Below, piece by piece: positions 24,552 through 33,237 of a stretch of 64,000 nucleotides of DNA. Source of the DNA: Nocardioides mesophilus. GTDB taxonomy: Bacteria > Actinomycetota > Actinomycetes > Propionibacteriales > Nocardioidaceae. The first letter of the stretch is position 1; each line of letters begins with the position of its first letter. The position numbers and the translations under genes were made by a program. The stretch is taken from NCBI RefSeq assembly GCF_014395785.1, contig NZ_CP060713.1, positions 1,206,501 to 1,270,500 on the forward strand. The letters are read 5' to 3'. Below the pieces are notes generated by a model, which was given only the letters and a program-made list of their open reading frames with translations, did not search any database and had not been told where the DNA came from.

Positions 24552-26024
24552 CTACCCCTGGGTGGTGTGCTGGTTGGATGGAACCGGATTTGGTGCGGTG
24601 ACGGCCCGACCGGTCAGGGTGGTGGCGGGAAGGCCGCGCAGTGAGGCGTCGAGCACCTCGATCGTGTGGGCCATCCCCATGGGGTGACCGCTGCGCTGGA
24701 TGGCAGTGGTGACCTGCATGAGGCAGCCGGGGTTCGCCGTGACGAGCAGCTCGGCGCCGGTGGCGACGATGTTCGCCGCCTTGCGGTCGCCGAGCTCGCG
24801 GGCGGGCTCGGGGTTGAGGATGTTGTAGATGCCGGCCGAGCCGCAGCACAGCTCCGCCTCGGCGATCTCGCGCAGCTCCAGGCCGGGGATGCCGCGGAGC
24901 AGGTCGCGCGGCTGGCTGCGCACGCCCTGGGCATGCCCGAGGTGGCAGGCGTCGTGGTAGGCGACGGTGACCTCCAGCGGGTGCCGGGTGGCCACCGGGC
25001 CGAGCTCGACCAGGATCTCCGAGACGTCGCGCACCTTCTCGGCGAACTCGCGGGCGCGGTCGGCGTACGCCGGGTCGTCGGCCAGCAGGTCGGCGTACTC
25101 CTTCATCGTCGACCCGCAGCCGGCGGCGTTGACGACGATCCGCTCGACGCCGGCGTCGGCGAAGGAGTCGACGAGCGCGCGGGCGTACTTCTGCGCCTCG
25201 ACCTCGCGGCCGTTGTGCACCGACAGCGCGCCGCAGCAGCCCTGGCTCCGCGGGATCACCACCTCGCAGCCCTCGTGCTGCAGCACCCGGACGGTGGCGG
25301 CGTTGACGCCGGGGAAGAACTCGCGCTGGACGCAGCCGGTGAGCATCCCGACGACCATCCGCCGCTGCCCCGCCGGCAGCGCCCGGTCCGGCAGCTTCTC
25401 GGCCTTGCCGAGCCGCGGCGCCAGGCCCTCCATGGCCGCCAGCTGCGGCGCCATCCGCTCCAGCAGGCCGGTACGGCGCACCAGCCGGTCGAGGCCGGAG
25501 CGCTGGTAGCCGCGCAGCGGTCCGCGCAGCAGCCGGAGCCGCTTCGGGTGCGGGAACAGCGAGAAGATCAGGCCGCGCAGCGCCTTGTCGGCGGCGGTGC
25601 GGTCGTGGCGCCGCTCGACCTGCGCGCGGGTGGACTCGATGAGCTTGTCGTACTGCACGCCCGACGGGCAGGCGGTCACGCAGGCCATGCAGCCCAGGCA
25701 GCGGTCCCAGTGCTGGACCATCGAGTCCGACATCGGCTCGCCCTCGAGGCCCTCCTTCATCAGGTAGATCCGGCCGCGCGGGGAGTCCATCTCCTCGCCC
25801 CACAGCACGTAGGTCGGGCAGGTCGGCAGGCAGAACCCGCAGTGCACGCAGTCACCGACCAGCGCCGCGTCCGGCGGGTTGTGCTCGTCGAAGGCTCCGC
25901 CGGGGACCGGCATGCCGAGGTCCACGATCGGCGCGTCGGGCACCGCGTCCCCGTCGCTCACGCGGTGCATCCCGGCCCCGGCGTCACCGGGTCCCTGGTG
26001 CTGGCTGTCTCGGGTCTGGGTCAT
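24552..26024 (-). CDS. glcF: Glycolate oxidase iron-sulfur subunit GlcF
   Basis: The 490-residue protein has two [4Fe-4S] motifs: CVHCGFCLPTCP (Cys59, 62, 65, 69) and CLGCMACVTACP (Cys109, 112, 115, 119). Two CCG domains follow (LTGCVQREFFPGVNAATVRVL...GCCGALSVHNG and YHDACHLGHAQGV...ELCCGSAGIYNILNP). It passes electrons from the GlcD/GlcE flavoproteins toward the quinone pool. The N-terminal 45 residues are a low-complexity extension. I chose the ATG at 26024, 2 bp behind glcE. Confidence 0.92.
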   Translation of the reverse strand: MTQTRDSQHQGPGDAGAGMHRVSDGDAVPDAPIVDLGMPVPGGAFDEHNPPDAALVGDCVHCGFCLPTCPTYVLWGEEMDSPRGRIYLMKEGLEGEPMSDSMVQHWDRCLGCMACVTACPSGVQYDKLIESTRAQVERRHDRTAADKALRGLIFSLFPHPKRLRLLRGPLRGYQRSGLDRLVRRTGLLERMAPQLAAMEGLAPRLGKAEKLPDRALPAGQRRMVVGMLTGCVQREFFPGVNAATVRVLQHEGCEVVIPRSQGCCGALSVHNGREVEAQKYARALVDSFADAGVERIVVNAAGCGSTMKEYADLLADDPAYADRAREFAEKVRDVSEILVELGPVATRHPLEVTVAYHDACHLGHAQGVRSQPRDLLRGIPGLELREIAEAELCCGSAGIYNILNPEPARELGDRKAANIVATGAELLVTANPGCLMQVTTAIQRSGHPMGMAHTIEVLDASLRGLPATTLTGRAVTAPNPVPSNQHTTQG

Positions 26025-26026
26025 GC

Positions 26027-27325
26027 TCAGATGCCTCCCACGAAGCGTCCGGGTGCGAGCCGGTGGTCGGGGTCGAACTGGTCCTTGACGCGGCGCATCA
26101 GGTCGAGCGCCGGCAGCGGCCCCCACGGGTCGACGGCGGCCTTCACCGCGGCCGGCGCGTCGAGCACCACCAGGCTGCCGCCGTGGCGCAGGCAGGCGGC
26201 GCGCAGCAGGTCGACGGTGGCTGCGGCGGCCTGCGGCTCGGTGCCGGCCGGCAGGGCGCCGTACACGACGCCGACCCCGGCGGAGCCGCGCAGGTGCACC
26301 GGCAGGCCGGCGCTGCGGGCGGTGCGGAGCACGTCCTCGAGGCCGGACAGCGCGAAGGCGAGCTTCAGCGCGGTGGCCCGCTCGTCGCCCCGCGCGTCGG
26401 TGCTCCACGGCAGCCGGCCCCAGGTGTCGGGTACGTCGTCGGAGGCGGTGGCCGCGTCGCCGAGCAGCGCCAGCGTCGCCGCCGTCCGCCCGGCCACCCC
26501 GGCCTCGATGCCGTCGAGCAGCACCGTCAGCGTGGCTCCCTCGCCGTGCGGGGGTACGTCGACCTCGACCCCACCGGCGACCACCTGGGAGTGGATCACC
26601 GACTGGGCGAGCCGGTGGGCCTGCTCGGGGCTGTCGACGCCGACGCTCACGAACCGTCGGGCGGCCGGGAGCGGGTGCAGCCGGAACAGCGCCTCGGTGA
26701 CGACCATCAGGGTGCCGAACGAGCCGTGCACGAGCTTGCCGAGGTCGTAGCCGGCGACGTTCTTGACCACCCGGCCGCCGGCTTTGGCGACCACGCCGTC
26801 GGCGCGGACCGCGGTGACCCCGATCAGCAGGTCGCGCATCGTGCCGGTGGCCATCCGGCCGGGGCCGCTGGTCGCGGTGGCGAGCGCGCCGCCGACGCTG
26901 GCGCCGGGGACGAGCTCGTCGAGGGCGAGCCGCTGCCGGGCGCCGGCGACGGCGTCTTGCACGTCGCGGAGCGGGGTGCCGGCCTGCGCCTCGACGATCA
27001 GGTCGCCGGAGGCGTGGTCGAGCACCTGGTTCATCGCGCTGAGGTCGAGCACCAGGTCGACGCGCCGCGGCGGCCGTCCCCAGGTCATCTTGGTGCCGCG
27101 GCCGCGCGGGACCACGACGAGGTCGTGCGCCTGCGCTGCGCGCAGCACCTCGGCGACCTCGGCGGTCGAGCCGGGCCGGGCCACCAGCGCGGGGGCGACC
27201 CCGTCGACGGCGTCCTCGGGGAGCGCCTCGCGCACCTCCTGGCAGGCCGACTCCAGCGCGGTCGCCGCGGTGCCGTCAAGGCCACCGCGCGCTGGATGGC
27301 TCTCGGGGGTCCCCGGTCCGCTCAT
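26027..27325 (-). CDS. glcE: Glycolate oxidase FAD-binding subunit GlcE
   Basis: The 432-residue protein has the PCMH-type FAD domain: ALVARPGSTAEVAEVLRAAQAHDLVVVPRGRGTKMTWGRPPRRVDLVLDLSAMNQV, GALATATSGPGRMATGTMRDLLIGVTAVRADGVVAKAGGRVVKNVAGYDLGKLVHGSFGTLMVVTEALFRL. It lacks the longer GlcD C-terminus, as expected for GlcE. The start codon shares one base with the glcD stop (TGATG), indicating coupled translation. Confidence 0.9.
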   Translation of the reverse strand: MSGPGTPESHPARGGLDGTAATALESACQEVREALPEDAVDGVAPALVARPGSTAEVAEVLRAAQAHDLVVVPRGRGTKMTWGRPPRRVDLVLDLSAMNQVLDHASGDLIVEAQAGTPLRDVQDAVAGARQRLALDELVPGASVGGALATATSGPGRMATGTMRDLLIGVTAVRADGVVAKAGGRVVKNVAGYDLGKLVHGSFGTLMVVTEALFRLHPLPAARRFVSVGVDSPEQAHRLAQSVIHSQVVAGGVEVDVPPHGEGATLTVLLDGIEAGVAGRTAATLALLGDAATASDDVPDTWGRLPWSTDARGDERATALKLAFALSGLEDVLRTARSAGLPVHLRGSAGVGVVYGALPAGTEPQAAAATVDLLRAACLRHGGSLVVLDAPAAVKAAVDPWGPLPALDLMRRVKDQFDPDHRLAPGRFVGGI

Positions 27326-28881
27326 CAGAACACCTCCGCCAGTCCGGACTCCTGCAACGGGTGCGCGCCCTTGCGCCTGCCGGGCCGTTCGCCGCACAGC
27401 CGCGGGGTCGGGAAGACCTTGCCCGGGTTGGAGATGTTCTGCGGGTCGAACGCGCAGCGCACCAGCTGCATGGTGTCGAGGTCGTCGTCGTTGAACATCC
27501 GCGGCATGTACGCCGCCTTGTCGATGCCGACGCCGTGCTCCCCGGTGATCGAGCCGCCGTGGTTGATGCACAGGTCGAGGATCGCGCCGCTGACCTTCTC
27601 GGCGGCCGCGCCGGCACCCTCGACGGCGTCATCGAAGAGCACCAGCGGGTGCAGGTTGCCGTCCCCGGCGTGGAAGACGTTGGCCACCCGGACCCCGGAG
27701 GACTCCGAGAGTTCGGCGATCGCCCGCAGCACCTCGGGCAGCGCCGTACGCGGGATGACGCCGTCCTGGACGATGTAGTCCGGGCTGATCCGGCCGACCG
27801 CGGCGAACGCGGACTTGCGGCCCTTCCAGATCAGCGCGCGCTCGGCCGGGTCGGTGGCGACCCGGAGCTCGAAGGCGTGGTTCTCCCGGCAGAGCCGCTC
27901 GACCTCGCCGAACTCGTGCTCGACCTCGACCGCCGCGCCGTCGAGCTCGATGACCAGCACCGCGCCGGCACCGGCGGGATAGTTGCAGTGCACGGCCGCC
28001 TCGGCCGCCTCGATCGCGAGGGCGTCCATCATCTCGATCGCGGCCGGCACGATCCCGGCCGAGATGATCGCCGAGGTGGCGGCGCCGGCGTGGTCGGTGG
28101 ACTCGAAGCCGGCCAGCAGCGTGCGGACCTCCTCCGGCACTCGCACCAGTCGCACCGTGGCGGCGGTGACGATGCCGAGCGTGCCCTCGGAGCCGACGAC
28201 CGCGCCGAGCAGGTCGTAGCCCGGCGCGTCCGGGGCCATCCCGCCGAGCTCGACGACGTCGCCGTCGGGGGTGACCAGCTCGGCGCCGAGCACGTGGTTG
28301 GTGGTGAAGCCGTACTTCAGGCAGTGCGCGCCGCCGGAGTTCTCCGCCAGGTTGCCGCCGATGGAGCAGATCTGCTGGCTGGAGGGGTCCGGCGCGTAGT
28401 AGTAGCCGTACGGCGTCGCCGCGCGTGTCACATCGAGGTTGATCACGCCCGGCTCGACGACCGCCCGCTGGTCCTCACGGCGTACCTCCCGGATCGCCCG
28501 CATCCGCGAGGTGACGATCAGGATGCCGTCGGCCCGCGGCAGCGCGCCGCCGGAGAGGCCGGTCCCCGAGCCGCGGGCCACGAACGGCAGCTCGTGCTCC
28601 GCGCACGCCCGGACCACCGCCGCGAGCTGCTCGGTGGTCTCCGGGATCACGACGAGCGCCGGCGTCACCTTGTAGTGCGCCAGTCCGTCGCACTCGTAGG
28701 TGCGCAGCCGCTGGTGGTCGGTGATGATCCCCTCCTCGGGGATCACCTCCCGGGCGCGCCGGGTGACCGCGTCGAGAGCGTCCTGGCGGGCGCCGGCCTC
28801 CCCGGTGGCCGCGGTGGCCTCCGGGGGGACCGGGTCCGTCGTGGGACCTGCGGAGCTGGTGGTGCCGTGCGTGCCGCTCAT
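27325..28881 (-). CDS. glcD: Glycolate oxidase catalytic subunit GlcD
   Basis: The 518-residue FAD-linked oxidase shows PFVARGSGTGLSGGALPRADGILIV, GGNLAENSGGAHCLKYGFTTNHVLGAELVTPDGDVV, GSEGTLGIVTAATVRLV and the C-terminal NVFHAGDGNLHPLVLFD / GGSITGEHGVGIDKAAYM / DPQNISNPGKVFPT motifs with their conserved His residues. Together with GlcE and GlcF it oxidises glycolate (and often D-lactate) to glyoxylate. The malate synthase stop lies 7 bp upstream of the glcD start. Confidence 0.93.
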   Translation of the reverse strand: MSGTHGTTSSAGPTTDPVPPEATAATGEAGARQDALDAVTRRAREVIPEEGIITDHQRLRTYECDGLAHYKVTPALVVIPETTEQLAAVVRACAEHELPFVARGSGTGLSGGALPRADGILIVTSRMRAIREVRREDQRAVVEPGVINLDVTRAATPYGYYYAPDPSSQQICSIGGNLAENSGGAHCLKYGFTTNHVLGAELVTPDGDVVELGGMAPDAPGYDLLGAVVGSEGTLGIVTAATVRLVRVPEEVRTLLAGFESTDHAGAATSAIISAGIVPAAIEMMDALAIEAAEAAVHCNYPAGAGAVLVIELDGAAVEVEHEFGEVERLCRENHAFELRVATDPAERALIWKGRKSAFAAVGRISPDYIVQDGVIPRTALPEVLRAIAELSESSGVRVANVFHAGDGNLHPLVLFDDAVEGAGAAAEKVSGAILDLCINHGGSITGEHGVGIDKAAYMPRMFNDDDLDTMQLVRCAFDPQNISNPGKVFPTPRLCGERPGRRKGAHPLQESGLAEVF

Positions 28882-28888
28882 CGGTCCG

Positions 28889-30490
28889 TCACGGCATCCG
28901 CTCGTAGGCCGGCAGGGTGAGGAAGTCGGGGTACTCGTCGGCCAGCGCCATCTCCGTGAAGGTGTCGCGGGCGTCCGCCCAGCGGCCCTTCTCGAAGGCC
29001 TCCTCCCCGACCTTGTCGCGGATCGAGGCCATCTCCTGCTCGATGATCCCCTCGACGAGCTCGCGGGTCACGGTGTGCCCGTTGCTGAGCTCGACGTTGT
29101 TGTGCAGCCACTGCCACACCTGGCTGCGGGAGATCTCCGCGGTGGCGGCGTCCTCCATCAGGTTGTTGATGCCGACCGCGCCGCTGCCGCGCAGCCAGGA
29201 CTCGAGGTACTGGATGCCGACGCTGATGTTGGCGCGCAGGCCCTCCTCGGTGACGTCGCCGGGGGTGGACTTCACGTCGAGCAGCTGCTCGGCGGTGACG
29301 TGGACGTCCTCGCGCAGCTTGTCGAGCTGGTTGGGCCGGTCACCGAGGACCTTGGTGAACTCCTCCTTGCAGATCTCCACCATGCCGGGGTGGGCGACCC
29401 AGGAGCCGTCGAAGCCGTCGCCGGCCTCGCGGGCCTTGTCGTCGGCGACCTTCTTGAACGCCGCCTCGTTGACCTCGGGGTCCTTGCTCGGGATGAATGC
29501 CGCCATGCCGCCGATGGCGTGCGCGCCGCGCTTGTGGCAGCTGCGCACCAGCAGCTCGGTGTAGGCGCGCATGAACGGCACCGTCATCGTCACCGAGTTG
29601 CGGTCGGGGAGGAGGAACTCGTCGCCGCGGGTGCGGAAGCTCTTGATCACGCTGAACATGTAGTCCCAGCGACCGGCGTTGAGCCCCGCGGAGTGCTCGC
29701 GCAGCTCGTAGAGGATCTCCTCCATCTCGAAGGCGGCCGGGTAGGTCTCGATCAGCACGGTGGCCCGGATGGTGCCGCGCGGGATGTCGAGGAAGTCCTG
29801 GGCGAGGTTGAACGCGTCGTTCCACATCCGCGCCTCGAGGTGGGACTCCATCTTCGGCAGGTAGAAGTAGGGGCCCAGGCCGTTGTCGATCTGCTTCTGG
29901 CCGCACGCGGTCAGGTAGAGCGCGAAGTCGACGAGGCCGCCGGAGGTCTCCTCGCCGTCGACCTTGATGTGCTTCTCGGGGAGGTGCCAGCCGCGGGGCC
30001 GGACCACGATCGTGGCCAGGTCGCCGTCCTTGAGGGAGTAGCTCTTGCCCTCGGGGCTGGTGAAGTCGATGTTGCGGGTGACCGCGTCGAGCAGGTTCAG
30101 CTGGCCGCCGACGACGTTCTCCCACAGGGGGGTGTTGGCGTCCTCGTGGTCGGCGAGCCAGACCTTGGCGCCGGAGTTCAGCGCGTTGATCGTCATCTTG
30201 CGGTCGGTGGGGCCGGTGATCTCGACGCGGCGGTCGACGAGCCCGGGGGCCGGGTCGGCCACGCGCCAGGAGTCGTCCTCGCGGATCTGCCGGGTCTCCT
30301 CCAGGAAGCCCAGGGTGCCGCCGTTTGCCAGCGCCTCGACCCGCTTCTTCCGGGCGGCGAGCAGCTCCTTGCGGCGCCCGTTCAGCTCGCGGTGCAGGCG
30401 GCCGACCAGCTCGAGGGCGGTCGGGGTGAGGATCTCGTCGAACCGGTCGTGCATCGGGCCGGTGATCTCGATGCCGTCAGGGGTGTCCAT
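28889..30490 (-). CDS. aceB: Malate synthase A
   Basis: The 533-residue enzyme condenses glyoxylate with acetyl-CoA to give malate. It matches the A isoform in length and motifs: [48 protein letters not shown] (catalytic Arg region), [61 protein letters not shown] and the C-terminal Asp region [12 protein letters not shown]. It is the first gene of the operon with glcDEF, so glycolate-derived glyoxylate goes straight to malate. GAGGAG lies 4 nt before the ATG. No isocitrate lyase gene is nearby. Confidence 0.95.
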   Translation of the reverse strand: MDTPDGIEITGPMHDRFDEILTPTALELVGRLHRELNGRRKELLAARKKRVEALANGGTLGFLEETRQIREDDSWRVADPAPGLVDRRVEITGPTDRKMTINALNSGAKVWLADHEDANTPLWENVVGGQLNLLDAVTRNIDFTSPEGKSYSLKDGDLATIVVRPRGWHLPEKHIKVDGEETSGGLVDFALYLTACGQKQIDNGLGPYFYLPKMESHLEARMWNDAFNLAQDFLDIPRGTIRATVLIETYPAAFEMEEILYELREHSAGLNAGRWDYMFSVIKSFRTRGDEFLLPDRNSVTMTVPFMRAYTELLVRSCHKRGAHAIGGMAAFIPSKDPEVNEAAFKKVADDKAREAGDGFDGSWVAHPGMVEICKEEFTKVLGDRPNQLDKLREDVHVTAEQLLDVKSTPGDVTEEGLRANISVGIQYLESWLRGSGAVGINNLMEDAATAEISRSQVWQWLHNNVELSNGHTVTRELVEGIIEQEMASIRDKVGEEAFEKGRWADARDTFTEMALADEYPDFLTLPAYERMP

Positions 30491-30516
30491 GGCTCTCCTC
30501 GGTCGCGGTCAGGCAA

Positions 30517-30533
30517 CTTCCACATCGTGGAAG
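30517..30533. promoter_or_regulatory. Perfect 17-bp palindrome, putative IclR operator of the glycolate operon
   Basis: CTTCCAC-ATC-GTGGAAG has 7-bp perfect arms and lies 27 bp upstream of the malate synthase ATG at 30490. IclR-family operators are commonly TTCCA/TGGAA-type palindromes, and an IclR gene closes this operon. The position downstream of any promoter suits repression. Confidence 0.6.
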
Positions 30534-30728
30534 CCTTCTTCTGTACAACGGAACAGTAAAGGACTGTGGCAGCCACCACAATGCCCGTACCCCGACTTTT
30601 TCGATCCGAACATCCGTTTGACCGTTACGGAAGTATCGGGTGGAAGAGGGGCGGTCCGGGCGCGTCGGCTCCCCTCGGCGCGTCGGCATCCCGACGCGCA
30701 TGCCCGCTGCACCCCACCGCACAGCAGC

Positions 30729-31027
30729 CAGCGGTCACGGTGCGCGCTCGTTGCACGGTCAACCCCCGCTTGGCAGCGACCAGCGGTCACCGTGCGCGCT
30801 CGTTGCACGCCGAGCCGCCCGCTGCCTGCCGATCCCTGCCGGACAGCAACCAGCGGTCACCGTGCGCGCTCGTCGCCGTTCCACGCCCCGAAAGCCGCAA
30901 TCGGCGGTCACCGTGCGCGCTCGTTGCTGGCCGCACCCCCGGACAGCAACCAACGGTCACCGTGCGCGCTCGTCGCTGTTCCACGGCCCTCAAGCCGCAA
31001 CCAGCGCTCACCGTGCGCGCCCGTTGC
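30729..31027 (+). repeat. Tandem repeat array, 6 copies, period about 50 bp
   Basis: The core GGTCACCGTGCGCGCTCG followed by TTGC or TCGC recurs with 26-bp units starting at 30729, 30781, 30851, 30902, 30951 and 31002 (steps 52, 70, 51, 49, 51). The interunit sequences are related in alternation (ggacagcaac; gttccacg-cc...aagccgcaa), indicating a roughly 100-bp higher-order unit. It lies between the divergent FAD oxidase end and aceB promoter. Confidence 0.85.
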
Positions 31028-31057
31028 ACCGACGCGCCCTCGCCGCGCAGGCGCGGC

Positions 31058-32437
31058 TCAGGGCAGCATCGAGCCCGGGTTGAGCAGCCCGTCGGGGTCG
31101 AGGGCGTGCTTCACCGCGGCGTGCACCTGCATCGCGACCGGGTCCAGCTCGTCCGCGAGCCAGCCGCGCTTCAGCCGGCCGACGCCGTGCTCGCCGGTGA
31201 TCGTCCCGCCGAGCTCGAGCGCCTTGCGGGTCATCTCGTCGAACGCGGCCAGCGCCGTCGCCCGGCTCTCGGGAAGGGCGTCCTCGAAGATCAGCGTCGG
31301 GTGCAGGTTGCCGTCCCCGGCGTGCCCGAACACCCCGATCGTGATCCCCCGGCGGGCGCTGATCTCCTCGACGGCGGCGATGAACTCGACGATCTTCGAG
31401 CGCGGCACCGCGACGTCGTCGAGCAGCCAGTCCCCCAGCCGCTCCAGGGCCGGCAGCGCCAGCCGGCGCGCCTCCATCAGCAGCGCCGCCTCCTCCGGGT
31501 CCGAGCTGCGTGCCACGTCGACGGCGCCGTGCTCCTCGCAGATCCCCTCGATCCGACCCAGCAGCTCCTCGGCGTGCGGGTCGTCGCTCTGCACGAGCAG
31601 CAGCGCCGCGACCTCCTCGCCGAGCCCCATGCCGGACATCGCGTCGACGGCCTGCACCGTGGTGCGGTCCAGGATCTCCAGCAGCGACGGGGTCAGCCCG
31701 GCGGCGACCACCGCGGAGACAACGGCGCCGGCGTCGGTCAGCGAGCCGAACGAGGCGACCACCGTGTGCGGCGCCAGCGGCTCGGGCACCAGCCGTACCG
31801 TCACCTCGGTGACCACCCCGAGGGTGCCCTCCGAGCCGACGAACAGGTGTGTCAGGTCGTAGCCGGCGACGCCCTTGACGGTACGGCGCCCGGTGCGCAT
31901 CACCCGGCCGTCGGCCAGCACGACCTGCAACCCGATCACGAAGTCGCCGGTGACGCCGTACTTCACGCAGCACATGCCGCCGGCGTTCGTCGCCACGTTG
32001 CCGCCGACGGTGCTGAACTCCACGCTGCCCGGGTCCGGCGGGTAGAACAGCCCGGACCGGCGCGCCGCGGCCCGCAGGTCGGCGGTCACCACGCCGGGTT
32101 GTACGACGGCGAGCCGGTCGGCCGCGTTGACCTCGAGGATCGCGTCCATCCGGTGCAGCGAGAGCACCACGCACCCGGCCGAGGCGTTGGCCGCACCGAC
32201 CAGGCCGCTGCCGGCGCCCCGCGCCACCACCGGCACCCCGGCGGCGTGCGCGGCCGCGAGGCACGCGCTCACCTCCTCGGTGCTGCGCGGCATCAGCACG
32301 GCCGACGGCATCGCGTGGTCGGTGAACCGGGACTGGTCGCGGGCGTAGCCCTCCATGACGTCCGGGTCGGTCACCACGATCTCCGGCGGAAGGACCTGCA
32401 GGACTCGCTCGACGGGTTCGACGCTCGTGTCGGTCAT
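31058..32437 (-). CDS. FAD-linked oxidase (GlcD/D-lactate dehydrogenase type)
   Basis: The 459-residue protein is a GlcD-like flavoprotein: PVVARGAGSGLVGAANASAGCVVLSLHRMDAI, GGNVATNAGGMCCVKYGVTGDFVIGLQVVLADGRVMRTGRRTVKGVAGYDLTHLFVGSEGTLGVVTEVTVRLV, FGHAGDGNLHPTLIFED, GGTITGEHGVGRLKRGWL. Coming after lutABC it most likely oxidises D-lactate (or glycolate) to the 2-oxoacid; the exact substrate is not determinable. It starts 143 bp beyond the lutC stop, across a small repeat block, so it may be either the last gene of the rhamnose-lactate operon or separately promoted. Confidence 0.88.
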   Translation of the reverse strand: MTDTSVEPVERVLQVLPPEIVVTDPDVMEGYARDQSRFTDHAMPSAVLMPRSTEEVSACLAAAHAAGVPVVARGAGSGLVGAANASAGCVVLSLHRMDAILEVNAADRLAVVQPGVVTADLRAAARRSGLFYPPDPGSVEFSTVGGNVATNAGGMCCVKYGVTGDFVIGLQVVLADGRVMRTGRRTVKGVAGYDLTHLFVGSEGTLGVVTEVTVRLVPEPLAPHTVVASFGSLTDAGAVVSAVVAAGLTPSLLEILDRTTVQAVDAMSGMGLGEEVAALLLVQSDDPHAEELLGRIEGICEEHGAVDVARSSDPEEAALLMEARRLALPALERLGDWLLDDVAVPRSKIVEFIAAVEEISARRGITIGVFGHAGDGNLHPTLIFEDALPESRATALAAFDEMTRKALELGGTITGEHGVGRLKRGWLADELDPVAMQVHAAVKHALDPDGLLNPGSMLP

Positions 32438-32469
32438 GCTCGGGACCGTACTCGCCGTGTCCACCCTTC

Positions 32470-32550
32470 CTCCGGCGCAACGGCCCGGCGGAGCGCCGCG
32501 CAACGACCCGCGAGAGCAGCTCGCAACGGCCCGCAGGAGCGCCGCGCGGC
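32470..32550. repeat. Short tandem repeats between lutC and the FAD oxidase
   Basis: Three imperfect units (GCGCAACGGCCCG...GCGGAGCGCC, GCGCAACGACCCG...AGCAGCT, CGCAACGGCCCGCAGGAGCGCC) occur within about 75 bp. They can form GC-rich hairpins and might attenuate transcription. No gene is present. Confidence 0.6.
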
Positions 32551-32580
32551 GGGCTCTTCCCGCTGCGGGGCGCGGCGGCG

Positions 32581-33237
32581 TCAGCCGACCAGCAGCACGT
32601 GCAGGGTGCGCGGGCCGTGGACCCCCTCGACCCGGTTCAGCTCGATGTCGCTGGTGGCGCTGGGGCCGCTGATCCAGGTCTGCGGGCGACCCGGGTCGAG
32701 CCGCCGGAACGCGGCCGGCACGTCGGGGACGACCTGGTCGACGCGCACCACGCAGACGTGCAGGTCGGGCACCAGGCTGATCGCGCGGCGGCCCTGGTCG
32801 GCCTCGTGGGTCAGCACGATGGTCCCGGTCTCGGCGATCCCGACCGCTGCCGCGGTGACGACGGCGGCGTACCCATCGAGCTCGGTCGACGACAGCGCCC
32901 GGCCGTCGCCGTCCGGTCCGCCGGCACCGGTCGCGGTGTTGCTGTCGACGGTTGTGTCCGCCCGCCCGGTCAGGTCCCACGGCAGCCCCGAGGGGACCAC
33001 CACCCGCCCGCCGTCGGGCAGCGCGGCCACGATCGCGTCGACCACCGCGGCCGGGTCGTCCCCGGGCACCCGGGTCACCGTGGCGCGGTAGTCCTCGACC
33101 CGTTCCACGAACCGCTCCACGTCGCCCTCGCGCTCGGGCCGGGAGCGGTACGCCGTCGGCACGTGCACCTCGCTGCGGTCCGCCTCCGCCAGCGCGGCGC
33201 GGACCCGGCCGAGGATCACCTCGCGTGCGTTCGTCAT
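32581..33237 (-). CDS. lutC: LUD-domain lactate utilization protein LutC
   Basis: The 218-residue protein is a LUD-domain subunit: GRVVVPSGLPWDL, VVTAAAVGIAETGTIVLTHEADQGRRAISLVPDLHVCVVRVDQVV and the conserved end RPQTWISGPSATSDIELNRVEGVHGPRTLHVLLVG. With LutA and LutB it forms the L-lactate-oxidising complex that yields pyruvate. Its ATG overlaps the lutB stop (ATGA). Confidence 0.92.
   Translation of the reverse strand: MTNAREVILGRVRAALAEADRSEVHVPTAYRSRPEREGDVERFVERVEDYRATVTRVPGDDPAAVVDAIVAALPDGGRVVVPSGLPWDLTGRADTTVDSNTATGAGGPDGDGRALSSTELDGYAAVVTAAAVGIAETGTIVLTHEADQGRRAISLVPDLHVCVVRVDQVVPDVPAAFRRLDPGRPQTWISGPSATSDIELNRVEGVHGPRTLHVLLVG

Larger units (their letters stand above)
30491..31057. 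other. 567-bp gene-free region before aceB
   Basis: The part near aceB (30491-30650) holds a perfect palindrome (30517-30533) and CTGTACAACGGAACAG (about 30541-30556), presumably the operon promoter and operators. The rest (30729-31027) is a six-copy tandem repeat array. I see no gene; frames that stay open through the array are translations of the repeat. Confidence 0.7.

Noticed and set aside
30729-31027. CRISPR array (26-bp repeats with spacers of roughly 24 bp)
   Set aside because: The spacers are related to one another in an alternating pattern, repeat spacing varies from 49 to 70 bp, the repeats are imperfect and no cas genes are in the window. It is a tandem repeat.
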